This document shows positions 8,746 to 18,992 of a DNA stretch of 64,000 nucleotides, piece after piece. Below the pieces are notes generated by a model that was given only the letters and a program-made list of their open reading frames with translations, made no database searches and was not told the origin of the DNA. The position numbers and the translations under genes are program-made. Origin of the DNA: Micromonospora terminaliae. GTDB taxonomy: Bacteria > Actinomycetota > Actinomycetes > Mycobacteriales > Micromonosporaceae. Where the stretch lies: NCBI RefSeq assembly GCF_009671205.1, contig NZ_CP045309.1, positions 124,001 through 188,000 of the forward strand, given 5' to 3'. Position 1 is the stretch's first letter, and each line of letters opens with the position of its first letter.

Positions 8746-10631
8746 ATGACGAGACCCACGCCAGAGACCCTCGCCCACTCCGCCCGGCGAGCCCGCCCGG
8801 CCACCGAGCCGGCCGGTGACGCCGACCACGCCCCCGCTCCCCGCACCGGTGCTCCGCAGGCCGCCCCGGCCGTACGGCAGCCCGCCACGGCGCAGGTCTC
8901 CGGCGCCGGCTCGCTCGTGCGGTCCCTCGAGGCGCTCGGCGTCGACGTCGTCTTCGGCATCCCGGGCGGCGCGATCCTGCCGGCGTACGACCCGCTCTAC
9001 GACTCGACCGTCCGGCACATCCTGGTCCGGCACGAGCAGGGCGCCGGGCACGCGGCCACCGGCTACGCGCAGGCCACCGGCAAGGTCGGCGTCTGCATGG
9101 CCACCTCCGGCCCGGGCGCGACCAACCTGGTGACGCCGATCGCCGACGCGTACATGGACTCGGTGCCGATGGTGGCGATCACCGGCCAGGTGGCCCGCCC
9201 GTCGATCGGCACGGACGCCTTCCAGGAGGCGGACATCCAGGGCATCACCCTGCCGATCACGAAGCACAACTTCCTGGTGCAGACGGCCGAGGAGATCCCG
9301 CAGGTGCTCGCCGAGGCGTTCCACCTGGCCTCGACCGGCCGGCCCGGCCCGGTCCTGGTGGACATCCCCAAGGACGTCCTCCAGGCGCCGACCACCTTCA
9401 CCTGGCCGCCCACCCTGGACCTGCCCGGCTACCGGCCCACCCTGCACCCGCACGGCAAGCAGATCCGCGAGGCGGCCCGGCTGATGACCAGCGCCCGCCG
9501 CCCGGTGCTCTACGTCGGCGGCGGCGTGCTCAAGGCCGGCGCCACCGAGGGGCTGCGCCGGCTGGCCGAGCTGACCGGCATCCCGGTGGTCACCACCCTG
9601 ATGGCGCTCGGCGCGTTCCCCGACTCGCACCGGCAGCACCTGGGCATGCCCGGCATGCACGGCACCGTCGCCGCGGTCTACGGCCTCCAGAAGTCCGACC
9701 TCATCGTGGCCCTGGGCGCCCGCTTCGACGACCGGGTCACCGGCAAGCTGGACTCGTTCGCGCCGGACGCCACCGTGGTGCACGCCGACATCGACCCGGC
9801 CGAGATCGGGAAGAACCGGCACGCCGACGTCCCGATCGTGGGCGACGCGCGGCACGTCATCGACGAGCTGATCGCGGCCGTCATGGCCGAGCAGGCGGCC
9901 CGGCCGGCCGCCGACCTCGCCGACTGGTGGAACCAGCTCGACGACCTGCGCGGGCGCTACCCGCTGGGCTACGAGGAGCCGGCCGACGGCACGCTCTCCC
10001 CGCAGTACGTGATCAAGCGGCTGGGCGAGATCGCCGGCCCGGACACCGTCTACGTGGCGGGCGTCGGCCAGCACCAGATGTGGGCCAGCCAGTTCATCTC
10101 GTACGAGAAGCCGTACACCTGGCTCAACTCCGGCGGCCTCGGCACCATGGGCTACGCCGTCCCGGCGGCGATGGGCGCCAAGGTCGGCAAGCCGGACACC
10201 ACGGTGTGGGCGGTCGACGGCGACGGCTGCTTCCAGATGACCAACCAGGAGCTGGCCACCTGCGCCCTGGAGGGCATCCCGATCAAGGTCGCCGTCATCA
10301 ACAACGGCAACCTGGGCATGGTCCGGCAGTGGCAGACCCTGTTCTACGGGGAGCGTTACTCGAACACCGAGCTGGGCACCCACAAGCACCGCATCCCGGA
10401 TTTCGTGAAGCTGGCCGAGGCGCTCGGCTGCGTGGGCCTGCGCTGCGAGAACGCCGCCGACGTGGACAAGACCATCGAGGCGGCCATGGCGATCACCGAC
10501 GCCCCGGTGGTCATCGACTTCGTGGTCGGCAAGGACGCCATGGTGTGGCCGATGGTCGCCGCCGGCACCAGCAACGACGAGATCATGTTCGCCCGGGGCG
10601 TGCGCCCCGCCTTCGACGAGGACGAACTCTG

Positions 10632-10632
<1 letters not shown>
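8746..10632 (+). CDS. ilvB: Acetolactate synthase, large (catalytic) subunit
   Basis: A 628-aa thiamine-diphosphate enzyme that condenses pyruvate with pyruvate or 2-ketobutyrate, the first common step of valine and isoleucine synthesis. The activating Glu lies in [10 protein letters not shown] (about residue 97). The ThDP/Mg motif is [14 protein letters not shown] continuing to NNGNLGMV, and the central domain has the FAD-binding pattern of the family. The ~50-residue proline/alanine-rich N-extension before the conserved [14 protein letters not shown] is common in actinobacterial IlvB. It is the first gene of ilvBNC, follows the attenuator by 82 bases, and overlaps ilvN by one base (TGATG). 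Confidence 0.97.
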
Positions 10633-12220
<1,588 letters not shown>

Positions 12221-12242
12221 GTCCGCCTCAGGCAGCTCCGAC

Positions 12243-12288
12243 GCGGCCCGCGGCCCGACGCTCTCCCCGGCGTCGGGCCGCGGGCCGC
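12243..12288 (+). terminator. Terminator after ilvBNC
   Basis: Perfect 19-bp inverted repeat (arms 12243-12261 and 12270-12288) with an 8-base loop and no T tract, as usual for actinomycete terminators. It lies between convergent ilvC and the TPR gene and may serve both. Confidence 0.8.
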
Positions 12289-12299
12289 GGTCGTGGCCG

Positions 12300-14042
12300 T
12301 CACGACGAACCGGCCGTGCCGACCGACTCCTCGATGGCCGCGATCTCGTCGTGGATCCGCTCCGCCTCGGCCGTCCGGTCGAGGCGGAGCAGCGTGAGTC
12401 CGAGGTTGCGCAGCGGTGTGAGGAGTTCCGCCTGGTCGATCCGCTCCGGGTCGGCCCGCAAGAGGTCGAGACACTCCCGGTAGCTCCCGACCGCCTCCTC
12501 GAGTCGGTCGAGGGCGTGCATCCGGTTGCCCAGGTTGCAGAGCGCCTCGGCCAGCGGCAGCCGGAACGCCACCGGGTCCACGGAGAACAGGTCCCGGCGG
12601 ACGGCCACGCACTCGCGCAGCAGATCCGCCGACCCGCCCGGGTCGCCGGCCAGGTGCACCGCCCGGGCCAGCGCGAAGAGGCACCGGCCGAGCAACTCCC
12701 GGTACGCCGGCTGCGCGCCGGACAGTAACCGGGCCAGCTCGACCGCCTCCCGTCCGGCCGCCAGCCCGTCCCCGTCCGGTCCGTCGACCCCCGGTGTCCC
12801 GCCCCCTGCCGCGGCCTCGGCCGCCGGTCCGCCGGGACCCGCGGTGGCCGGCAGCTCGAACACGGTCAGCGCGCAGCGCATCAGCAGGGCGCGGGCCAGC
12901 CGGGGGCGCCAGACCTCCGGAAGTTGCCCGGTGTGCTCCCGGCAGAGTGGGACGGCCTCGGCCAGCAGCTCTTCGACCGCCGCCCGGTCCCCGGCCGCGA
13001 CTCGCAGGTCGACCAGCTCGAACAGGGCTCGGGCCAGCACCTCGTCGTGGTTGGTCCGGGCGAGCGCCGCCGCCTCGGTCAGGTGCGCGACGGCCCTGTC
13101 CCGTCGGCCGGCCCGGGCCGTCAGGTCATCCAGCACCAGCAGCCCGTGGGCCAACGCGGCGGCGGAGCCCGGCGTCCCCGCCGCCACCACCGCCCGCTGC
13201 CGGTCGACGGCCTGCTCCGCGAGCCGCACGGCCGTATCCGGATCGCCCAGCTGCGCCCGACACTCCGCCTCGATCAGCATGGCCCGGGCCAGCAGCGGTC
13301 GCCCCTGCCGGGGCTGGAGCCGGCTCCAGACCTCCACGTCGGGGCGGGACTCTTCGATCAGGTCGAGGGCTTCCTGCGCCGGGCCGGTGACCGTCAGGCC
13401 CTGGGCGAGGTCCAGCGCGGCCGCCATGCCGACAGTCAAGGACTGGGAGCGGCGGTAGGCGTTGAGAGCGCGGTGCAGTTCCAGAGCCTGCCGTCGGACG
13501 GTGTTCGCCTCCTCCCTCCGGCCCAGCGCCTCCTGGCAGTCGCCGATCACGAGCAGGGTCCGGGCCAGCCGCATCCGCTCCAGCCGGCGCAACTGGCCGC
13601 AGGCGTCCCAGGTCGCCCGCGCCCGCAGCGCCAGCCTGAGCGCTTCCCGTATCTCCCCGCACTGGTGGAGGTTCAGCGCGAGGAGTCCCCGGGCGGTGGC
13701 GAGCACCACCAGCGCGGACCGGTCGTCGGCGTCCTCGACGTAGCCGATGGCCTCCCGGAGTTGGTCGATCGCCTCGGTGGCGGGGGCGTTGTCGGGGGCC
13801 GCGGCCCGGGCCACCAGGGCCCGGGCCAGGGCGACCTGGTGCTGGTCCGGCCGCTCGGCGGCCAGTCGCCGGCAGAGGGCCACCGCCTCCTTGGCCGCCG
13901 CCGTGCGCCGCCCGGTCGAACCCGGCAGCCCGCTCATCTGGTGGGACCGGGTGACCAACGCCTCGGCCAGCCGGGGCCCCCACCAGTGGGGACCGAGCCG
14001 GGTCAGCTGGCGGAGCAGCGCGATCCGGACCACGAGCGACAT
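12300..14042 (-). CDS. Tetratricopeptide-repeat protein, unknown function
   Basis: A 580-aa, all-helical, Leu/Ala/Arg-rich protein built from about a dozen degenerate TPR units, such as ALELHRALNAYRRSQSLTVG, AVRLAEQAVDRQRAVVA and AVGSYRECLDLLRADPERID. No catalytic, NB-ARC or DNA-binding domain and no signal peptide is visible, so it is probably a cytoplasmic scaffold or the TPR part of a regulator family. GGGAGGGAG seven bases before the ATG at 14042 supports the start. It is transcribed alone, convergent with ilvC and divergent from serA. Similar TPR proteins are numerous and lineage-specific in Micromonosporaceae (established trend); no function is claimed. Confidence 0.72.
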   Translation of the reverse strand: MSLVVRIALLRQLTRLGPHWWGPRLAEALVTRSHQMSGLPGSTGRRTAAAKEAVALCRRLAAERPDQHQVALARALVARAAAPDNAPATEAIDQLREAIGYVEDADDRSALVVLATARGLLALNLHQCGEIREALRLALRARATWDACGQLRRLERMRLARTLLVIGDCQEALGRREEANTVRRQALELHRALNAYRRSQSLTVGMAAALDLAQGLTVTGPAQEALDLIEESRPDVEVWSRLQPRQGRPLLARAMLIEAECRAQLGDPDTAVRLAEQAVDRQRAVVAAGTPGSAAALAHGLLVLDDLTARAGRRDRAVAHLTEAAALARTNHDEVLARALFELVDLRVAAGDRAAVEELLAEAVPLCREHTGQLPEVWRPRLARALLMRCALTVFELPATAGPGGPAAEAAAGGGTPGVDGPDGDGLAAGREAVELARLLSGAQPAYRELLGRCLFALARAVHLAGDPGGSADLLRECVAVRRDLFSVDPVAFRLPLAEALCNLGNRMHALDRLEEAVGSYRECLDLLRADPERIDQAELLTPLRNLGLTLLRLDRTAEAERIHDEIAAIEESVGTAGSS

Positions 14043-14208
14043 CAGCGGCTCCCTCCCCGTGCGGGTGCTGGGTTCCGTTGTACGGGGGCTCCGCCAGCCA
14101 CCGCGTCCGGTGAACGGCGGATGACGGGCGCGCGACGACCTGTGTGAGGGCGCTCACCCCGAGGTCCGGGACCCGGAGGGCGAACCGCCCCCTACCATCC
14201 TTTGTTAG

Positions 14209-14316
14209 GTGCTCCCGCCGGCACCTGACGGCCATGGCACGGATCGGCGCGGGCGCAGCGAGGCGTCCCGACGCCCCAGGCCGACCAAGAATCCGAGCGT
14301 CTACGAGGACCGATGA
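14209..14316 (+). CDS. Micro-ORF overlapping serA start (35 aa, putative)
   Basis: A GTG at 14209 opens a 35-codon frame beginning MLPPAPDGHG, ending in a TGA that overlaps the serA ATG as ATGA (14313-14316). TACCAT (14193-14198) ten bases upstream could be a -10 element giving a nearly leaderless start. The peptide resembles nothing I know. It may be a coupling leader or a chance open frame; high G+C makes such frames common. Confidence 0.28.
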   Translation: MLPPAPDGHGTDRRGRSEASRRPRPTKNPSVYEDR

Positions 14317-15911
14317 ATCCTGTCGTACTGATCGCCGAAGAACTCGCTCCCGCCGCCATCGAGGTGCTCGCGCACGACTTCGACGTGCGTCACGTGGACG
14401 GCACCGACCGCCCCGCCCTGCTCTCCGCGCTCTCCGAGGCCGACGCGGTGATCGTACGCAGCGCCACCCAGATCGACGCCGAGGCGATCGCCGCCGCGCC
14501 CCGCCTCAAGGTGGTCGCCCGCGCCGGCGTCGGCCTGGACAACGTCGAGGTGCCGGCCGCGACCGCGCGGGGCGTCATGGTCGTCAACGCGCCCACCTCC
14601 AACATCGTGTCCGCCGCCGAGCAGGCGGTGGCGCTGCTGCTCGCCGTGGCCCGCAACACCGCGAGCGCCAGCGCCGCGCTGAAGGCCGGGGAGTGGAAGC
14701 GGTCGAAGTACACCGGCGTGGAGCTCCAGGGCAAGACCGTCGGCGTGGTCGGCCTCGGCCGCATCGGTGTGCTGTTCGCACAGCGCATCGCCGCCTTCGG
14801 CACCCGCCTGATCGCGTACGACCCGTACATCCAGCCGGCCCGCGCCGCGCAGCTCGGGGTCCGGCTGGTCGGCCTGGAGGAGCTGCTCCGGGAGAGCGAC
14901 TTCATCTCGATCCACCTGCCCAAGACGCCGGAGACGGTGGGTCTCATCGGCGAGAAGGAGCTGGCGATCGTCAAGCCGGGCGTCCGGATCGTCAACGCCG
15001 CCCGCGGTGGCCTGGTCGACGAGCAGGCGCTCGCCAACGCGATCGCCGAGGGGCGGGTCGCCGGCGCCGGCGTGGACGTCTACGCCAAGGAGCCCTGCAC
15101 CTCGTCGCCGCTGTTCGCCTTCGACAACGTGGTGGCCACCCCGCACCTGGGCGCCTCCACCCACGAGGCGCAGGACAAGGCCGGCCTGGCCGTGGCGAAG
15201 AGCGTCAAGCTGGCGCTCCAGGGCGAGTTCGTGCCGGACGCGGTGAACGTGCAGGCCGGCGGCGTGGTCGCCGAGGACGTCCGGCCGCTGCTGCCGCTGG
15301 CCGAGAAGCTGGGCCGGGCCTTCACGGCCCTGGCCGGCGGGGTGGCCGCCAGCGTCACCGTCGACGTGCGCGGCGAGGTCGTCGCCAACGACGTGTCGGT
15401 GCTCAAGCTCGCCGCCACCAAGGGGCTGTTCAGCTCCGTGGTGGAGGAGCAGGTCACCTACGTGAACGCGCCCCACCTGGCCGCCGAGCGGGGCGTCGAG
15501 GTCACCCTCGCCACGCAGGCGGAGACCGTCGACCACCCGAACCTGGTCACCGTCCGCGGCGCGCTGCCGGACGGCCGGACGGTCAGCGTCTCCGGCACGG
15601 TCACCCACACCGGCGCGCGCGACGTGCTCAAGCTGACCGAGGTGGACGGTTTCGACGTGGAGATCGGCGCGGAGGGCATCCTGGTCTTCCTGCGCTACGT
15701 CGACCGGCCGGGCGTGGTCGGCACCGTCGGCACCCTGCTCGGCGAGGCCGGCGTGAACATCGCCGCCATGCAGGTGGCCCGCCGCGAGGCCGGTGGCGAG
15801 ACGCTCATGACGCTCACCGTCGACCAGGCCCTGGGGGCGGACCTGCTCACCTCGGCGGCCGACTCGATCGGCGCGGTGGCGGCGAGCGCCGCGGACCTGC
15901 GCGACGAGTAG
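14313..15911 (+). CDS. serA: D-3-phosphoglycerate dehydrogenase
   Basis: A 532-aa long-form SerA, first enzyme of serine synthesis (3-phosphoglycerate to phosphohydroxypyruvate, NAD-dependent). The nucleotide-binding loop is VGLGRIG, the substrate/catalytic region has NAARGGLVDEQAL, and the catalytic His is in ATPHLGAST. After about residue 315 comes the intervening (ASB) domain of the type seen in mycobacteria, then a C-terminal ACT domain ending the protein, VLVFLRYVDRPGVVGTVG-like, the site of serine feedback. The ATG has GAGGA four bases upstream. Its place between ilvC and leuB is the same as in M. tuberculosis. A strong hairpin follows the stop. Confidence 0.96.
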   Translation: MNPVVLIAEELAPAAIEVLAHDFDVRHVDGTDRPALLSALSEADAVIVRSATQIDAEAIAAAPRLKVVARAGVGLDNVEVPAATARGVMVVNAPTSNIVSAAEQAVALLLAVARNTASASAALKAGEWKRSKYTGVELQGKTVGVVGLGRIGVLFAQRIAAFGTRLIAYDPYIQPARAAQLGVRLVGLEELLRESDFISIHLPKTPETVGLIGEKELAIVKPGVRIVNAARGGLVDEQALANAIAEGRVAGAGVDVYAKEPCTSSPLFAFDNVVATPHLGASTHEAQDKAGLAVAKSVKLALQGEFVPDAVNVQAGGVVAEDVRPLLPLAEKLGRAFTALAGGVAASVTVDVRGEVVANDVSVLKLAATKGLFSSVVEEQVTYVNAPHLAAERGVEVTLATQAETVDHPNLVTVRGALPDGRTVSVSGTVTHTGARDVLKLTEVDGFDVEIGAEGILVFLRYVDRPGVVGTVGTLLGEAGVNIAAMQVARREAGGETLMTLTVDQALGADLLTSAADSIGAVAASAADLRDE

Positions 15912-15929
15912 TCCGGCCACGACGTATCG

Positions 15930-15955
15930 GGGGCCCGGCCGCACGGCCGGGCCCC
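15930..15955 (+). terminator. Terminator after serA
   Basis: Perfect 12-bp inverted repeat (15930-15941 and 15944-15955) with a two-base loop followed by TTCGTCG. It lies between convergent serA and the next gene on the minus strand. Confidence 0.75.
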
Positions 15956-15972
15956 TTCGTCGTACCCGGAGG

Positions 15973-16329
15973 TCAGGACTCGACGCGGGCCGGTGGCGGG
16001 TAGACCGAGCCGTCCTGGGCGTCGAACAGCATCAGGTCGTGCTCGCCGGCGAGCCGCTCGATGTCCAGCAGCACCTCGTCGGCGCAGGTGGGGAAGAGGT
16101 TCAGCTCCACGTGGTCGCTCGCCGCGTGCAGCGGGGCGACCTCCCAGGGCGTACCCGGGCCGGCGGGCCGGTCGGGATAGCTGGCCGTGATGGCGCGGTA
16201 GAAGGCGACCACGCGCGGGTCGGGTTGCTGGTTGGCGTGCCACCCCTCGCGGCACCGCCGCACCGCCGCCCGCACCTCGTCGGGTGTGGCCCCGGCCCGC
16301 AGGGCCCACACGCTCAGATCGAAACTCAC
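15973..16329 (-). CDS. Conserved actinobacterial protein, unknown function
   Basis: A 118-aa soluble protein from the GTG at 16329, beginning MSFDLSVWALRAGATPDEVR. It is acidic and Trp-containing, with SDHVELNLFPTCADEVLLDIERLAGEHDLMLFDAQDGSVY near the C-terminus. I recognise this as a recurring actinobacterial small-protein pattern (first strand FDL.VW, central FYRAIT..YPD, terminal LFD.Q) but not its function. The fold of alternating strands and helices could suit an immunity-type or enzyme-inhibitor protein; that is speculation. No signal peptide. An upstream start at 16407 is possible but lacks family-like sequence. It is flanked by terminators on both sides, so it is monocistronic. Confidence 0.65.
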   Translation of the reverse strand: MSFDLSVWALRAGATPDEVRAAVRRCREGWHANQQPDPRVVAFYRAITASYPDRPAGPGTPWEVAPLHAASDHVELNLFPTCADEVLLDIERLAGEHDLMLFDAQDGSVYPPPARVES

Positions 16330-16579
16330 GGCGGACAGCGTGCCATCCCCGGTCCGCGCCGTCACCCCTGCCCCGCCGCAGGTCGACTCGCTGATTACCG
16401 ACAGCACCCCGGACAGTCCGCTGTGGAGACTCTTGCGTCGAGTTGCGTCGATTCGCTAGCGTACCCGTGCGGTCACTGGCTGAGTCGAAAACCGGCCCGT
16501 CTTCGGGTGGCGCGGTCGGCCACCGGCCCACCGGCCCGCACCCCTCGATTGCGCGAGCCACGCGCACTCGTCGCTGACC
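16330..16579. other. Intergenic region, nothing recognised
   Basis: With the hairpin at 16580-16613 this makes a 333-base gap. It must hold the promoter for the gene at 15973-16329 (minus). A short direct repeat TTGCGTCGA/TTGCGTCGA (16433-16452) is the only other pattern I see; no credible gene. Confidence 0.4.
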
Positions 16580-16613
16580 GGCCCCCACGGTCGTTGCCGA
16601 GACCGTGGGGGCC
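16580..16613 (-). terminator. Terminator after apbE-like gene
   Basis: Perfect 13-bp inverted repeat (16580-16592 and 16601-16613) around GTTGCCGA, about 50 bases beyond the stop of the minus-strand apbE-like gene. Confidence 0.7.
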
Positions 16614-16662
16614 GATCGCGGTCGACGTCCCGGGTGCGAGGGCGGGGCGGCGCGCCGCGCGG

Positions 16663-17538
16663 TCAGCGCCGGCGGTGGGCGAAGAGCGCCCGGTATTCCG
16701 AGCCGTTGCGGAACCAGGCCAGCCCGGCCGGACCGGCCGCGTACAGGGCCGTGGCGTAGGCGTCGGCCACCGCGAGGTCCGGGCCGACCACCGTGGCGGC
16801 GACCAGTTGGTCGGCCGGCTCGCCGGTGTGCGGGTCCACGACGTGTCCCCGCCGCCCGGTCACCCCCGAGGTGCCCACCGCACCGGCGGTCATCTCCAGC
16901 ACCAGCGGCGCCCGGTGCGCGTCGGTCGGGTGGTGCACGGCGACCCGCCACGGGCCTCCGTGCGCGGCGTGGCCCCGGACGGTCAGGTCGGCGCCGGCGA
17001 GCACGGCGTAGTCGTGGACGCCCGCGGCGCGCAGCCGGGCGGCGGCCCGCTCCACCGCCCAGCCGCCGAGCAGGCCGCCGGGGTCGAAGCCACCGGGCAC
17101 CGCCCAGGCGTCGAACCACCCGTCGGTCGCCGCCCGCATCGCGGCGCAGCGGTCCACCAGGTCGGCCAGCGGCGGGTATGAGTCGGGGCTGATCTCGCCC
17201 CGGCGGAGCTTCGACACGAGGCTGTCCGGCTGGTTCGGCCCGTAGGTGAGGTCGACGGCGCGCAGCTCGGCGACCGCGTCGCGGAGCGCCTCGCCGACGC
17301 CCCGGCGGCCCAGCCACTCCGGCGCGTTGAGCAGCAGCGAGTATTCGGCCGTGGAGGTGCGCACGGTGTGCCGGACGCTGATCCGGTCTCCGGCGGTGCC
17401 GGCGGCCCGCTCCAGCCGGTGGCTGCGGGTGCCGAGGCGCAGGTCGGGGCGGCGATTGCGGAAGGCCGACTGGTCGATCCACCGTGTGCGGGGCTGCTCG
17501 TCCGCCCAGCGGGCCCGACGCTGCTCCTCGATCGGCAT
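16663..17538 (-). CDS. FAD:protein FMN transferase (ApbE family)
   Basis: A 291-aa ApbE-family protein. These enzymes attach FMN covalently to a Thr of partner flavoproteins using FAD. Diagnostic segments are the glycine-rich WAVPGGFDPGGLLGGWAVERA (about 135-155), AGADLTVRG, the SGVTGRRGHVVDPHTGEP stretch and the C-terminal VADAYATALYAAG with the metal-binding Asp and Ala/Thr. No lipobox or signal peptide is present, so it is probably cytoplasmic. ATG 17538 is chosen because GAGGAGC lies six bases before it; a longer frame upstream lacks this. It diverges from leuB; no flavoprotein target is encoded nearby, so the partner is unknown. Confidence 0.85.
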   Translation of the reverse strand: MPIEEQRRARWADEQPRTRWIDQSAFRNRRPDLRLGTRSHRLERAAGTAGDRISVRHTVRTSTAEYSLLLNAPEWLGRRGVGEALRDAVAELRAVDLTYGPNQPDSLVSKLRRGEISPDSYPPLADLVDRCAAMRAATDGWFDAWAVPGGFDPGGLLGGWAVERAAARLRAAGVHDYAVLAGADLTVRGHAAHGGPWRVAVHHPTDAHRAPLVLEMTAGAVGTSGVTGRRGHVVDPHTGEPADQLVAATVVGPDLAVADAYATALYAAGPAGLAWFRNGSEYRALFAHRRR

Positions 17539-17724
17539 GTCACTGCTCCTCGCTGACCACGCCGCAGCGCCGCGGCGAAAGCCGGTCACGGGCCCCCGTC
17601 GACCCTGTCGCCACCGACCCTAAGCAGTGGACATGACCGCACCATGAATGCCACCTGGGAGACTCCTGTGCATCACGCTTTCCCGAATACTGGAAGACGC
17701 GTACCGGGAGCCGGGACGGCGACG

Positions 17725-17730
17725 TACGGT
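17725..17730 (+). promoter_or_regulatory. Predicted -10 element of leuB
   Basis: TACGGT lies 31 bases before the leuB GTG and fits the actinobacterial -10 consensus, giving a ~25-base 5' UTR containing the leuB Shine-Dalgarno GAGGAGC. No clear -35 is seen. Confidence 0.35.
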
Positions 17731-17761
17731 TGCGCCAGAGCGACGAGGTGAGGAGCGCCAG

Positions 17762-18793
17762 GTGGCACGCATCGCGGTGGTGGCCGGGGACGGCATCGGA
17801 CCCGAGGTGGTCGGGCAGGCCCGCAAGGTCATCGACGCGGTGCTCCCCGGGGTCGAGGCCACGGAGTACGACCTGGGCGCGGCCCGCTACCACCGCACCG
17901 GCGAGGTGCTGCCCGACTCGGTCCTCGACGAGCTGGCCGGGCACGACGCCATCCTGCTCGGCGCGGTCGGCGACCCGACCGTGCCGCCGGGCGTGCTGGA
18001 GCGGGGCCTGCTGCTCAAGCTCCGCTTCGCCTTCGACCAGTACGTCAACCTCCGCCCCTCCCGGCTCTGGCCCGGCGTCGCCGGCCCGCTGGCCGCCGTC
18101 AAGCCCGGCGAGGTCGACCTCGTGGTGGTCCGCGAGGGCACCGAGGGCCTCTACGCGGGCGCCGGCGGCTCCCTGCACCGGGACACCCCGGCCGAGGTGG
18201 CCACCGAGGAGAGCCTGAACACCCGGCACGGCGTCGAGCGGGTGATCCGCGACGCGTTCGCCCGGGCCCGCCGCCGGGAGCGGCGCAAGGTCACCCTCGT
18301 GCACAAGACCAACGTGCTCACCCACGCCGGCTCGCTCTGGGCGCGTGCCTTCGCGGCCGTCGCCGCCGACTTCCCCGACGTGACCACCGAGTACCAGCAC
18401 GTCGACGCCGCCGCGATGTTCCTGGTGACCAACCCGTCGCGCTACGACGTGGTGGTCACCGACAACCTCTTCGGCGACATCCTCACCGACATCGCCGCCG
18501 CGGTGACCGGCGGCATCGGCCTGGCGGCGAGCGGCTGCATCAACCCGGAGGGGCGCTACCCCTCGATGTTCGAGCCGGTGCACGGCTCGGCGCCGGACAT
18601 CGCCGGCCGGGGGCTCGCCGACCCGGTGGCCGCCGTGCTCTCCGCCGCGCTCCTGCTCGACCAGCTCGGCCACGCCGACGCCGCCGCGCGGGTCACCGCC
18701 GCGGTCGCCACCGAGCTGGCCGGGCGTACGCCGGGTGCGCCGCTGCGCACCGAGGAGGTCGGCGACCGCCTCGCGGGCCACGCCGTAGCCTGA
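17762..18793 (+). CDS. leuB: 3-isopropylmalate dehydrogenase
   Basis: A 343-aa NAD-dependent beta-decarboxylating dehydrogenase. It converts 3-isopropylmalate to 2-ketoisocaproate and, in a cell with citramalate synthase (encoded at 22856), should also act on 3-methylmalate to give 2-ketobutyrate. Motifs: [11 protein letters not shown] at the N-terminus, [17 protein letters not shown] with the catalytic Lys, and [11 protein letters not shown] with the metal-binding Asp residues; then GSAPDIAG for NAD. GTG 17762 with GAGGAGC upstream is preferred over farther in-frame starts because [13 protein letters not shown] is the family N-terminus. Same placement relative to serA as in M. tuberculosis. 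Confidence 0.95.
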   Translation: MARIAVVAGDGIGPEVVGQARKVIDAVLPGVEATEYDLGAARYHRTGEVLPDSVLDELAGHDAILLGAVGDPTVPPGVLERGLLLKLRFAFDQYVNLRPSRLWPGVAGPLAAVKPGEVDLVVVREGTEGLYAGAGGSLHRDTPAEVATEESLNTRHGVERVIRDAFARARRRERRKVTLVHKTNVLTHAGSLWARAFAAVAADFPDVTTEYQHVDAAAMFLVTNPSRYDVVVTDNLFGDILTDIAAAVTGGIGLAASGCINPEGRYPSMFEPVHGSAPDIAGRGLADPVAAVLSAALLLDQLGHADAAARVTAAVATELAGRTPGAPLRTEEVGDRLAGHAVA

Positions 18794-18935
18794 CCGGGCC
18801 GTCACATCGGCCCGGATCCGGGCCGCCAGACCCGTACCCGGGCCGCTCCCGTTCCCGTCCCGGCGGGGCCGCCCGTCCGGGTGCGCGGGCGGAGGTATCC
18901 GCTGAACGACCGTTCGGGGTAAGTTTCTGGCACCA

Positions 18936-18992
18936 GTGACGCCGGCGTGCGATCCCGCATGCCGTGAACCCGCAGGGAGGTCAGCGCGATGA
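18936..18992 (+). CDS. Micro-ORF overlapping ilvE start (18 aa, putative)
   Basis: GTG 18936 encodes MTPACDPACREPAGRSAR and ends with TGA overlapping the ilvE ATG as ATGA (18989-18992). A TAAGTT (18920-18925) ten bases upstream could be the -10 of a near-leaderless transcript. It has no branched-chain residues, so it is not an attenuation leader of the ilvB/cimA kind. Two Cys in eight residues are notable. Translation is unproven. Confidence 0.3.
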   Translation: MTPACDPACREPAGRSAR

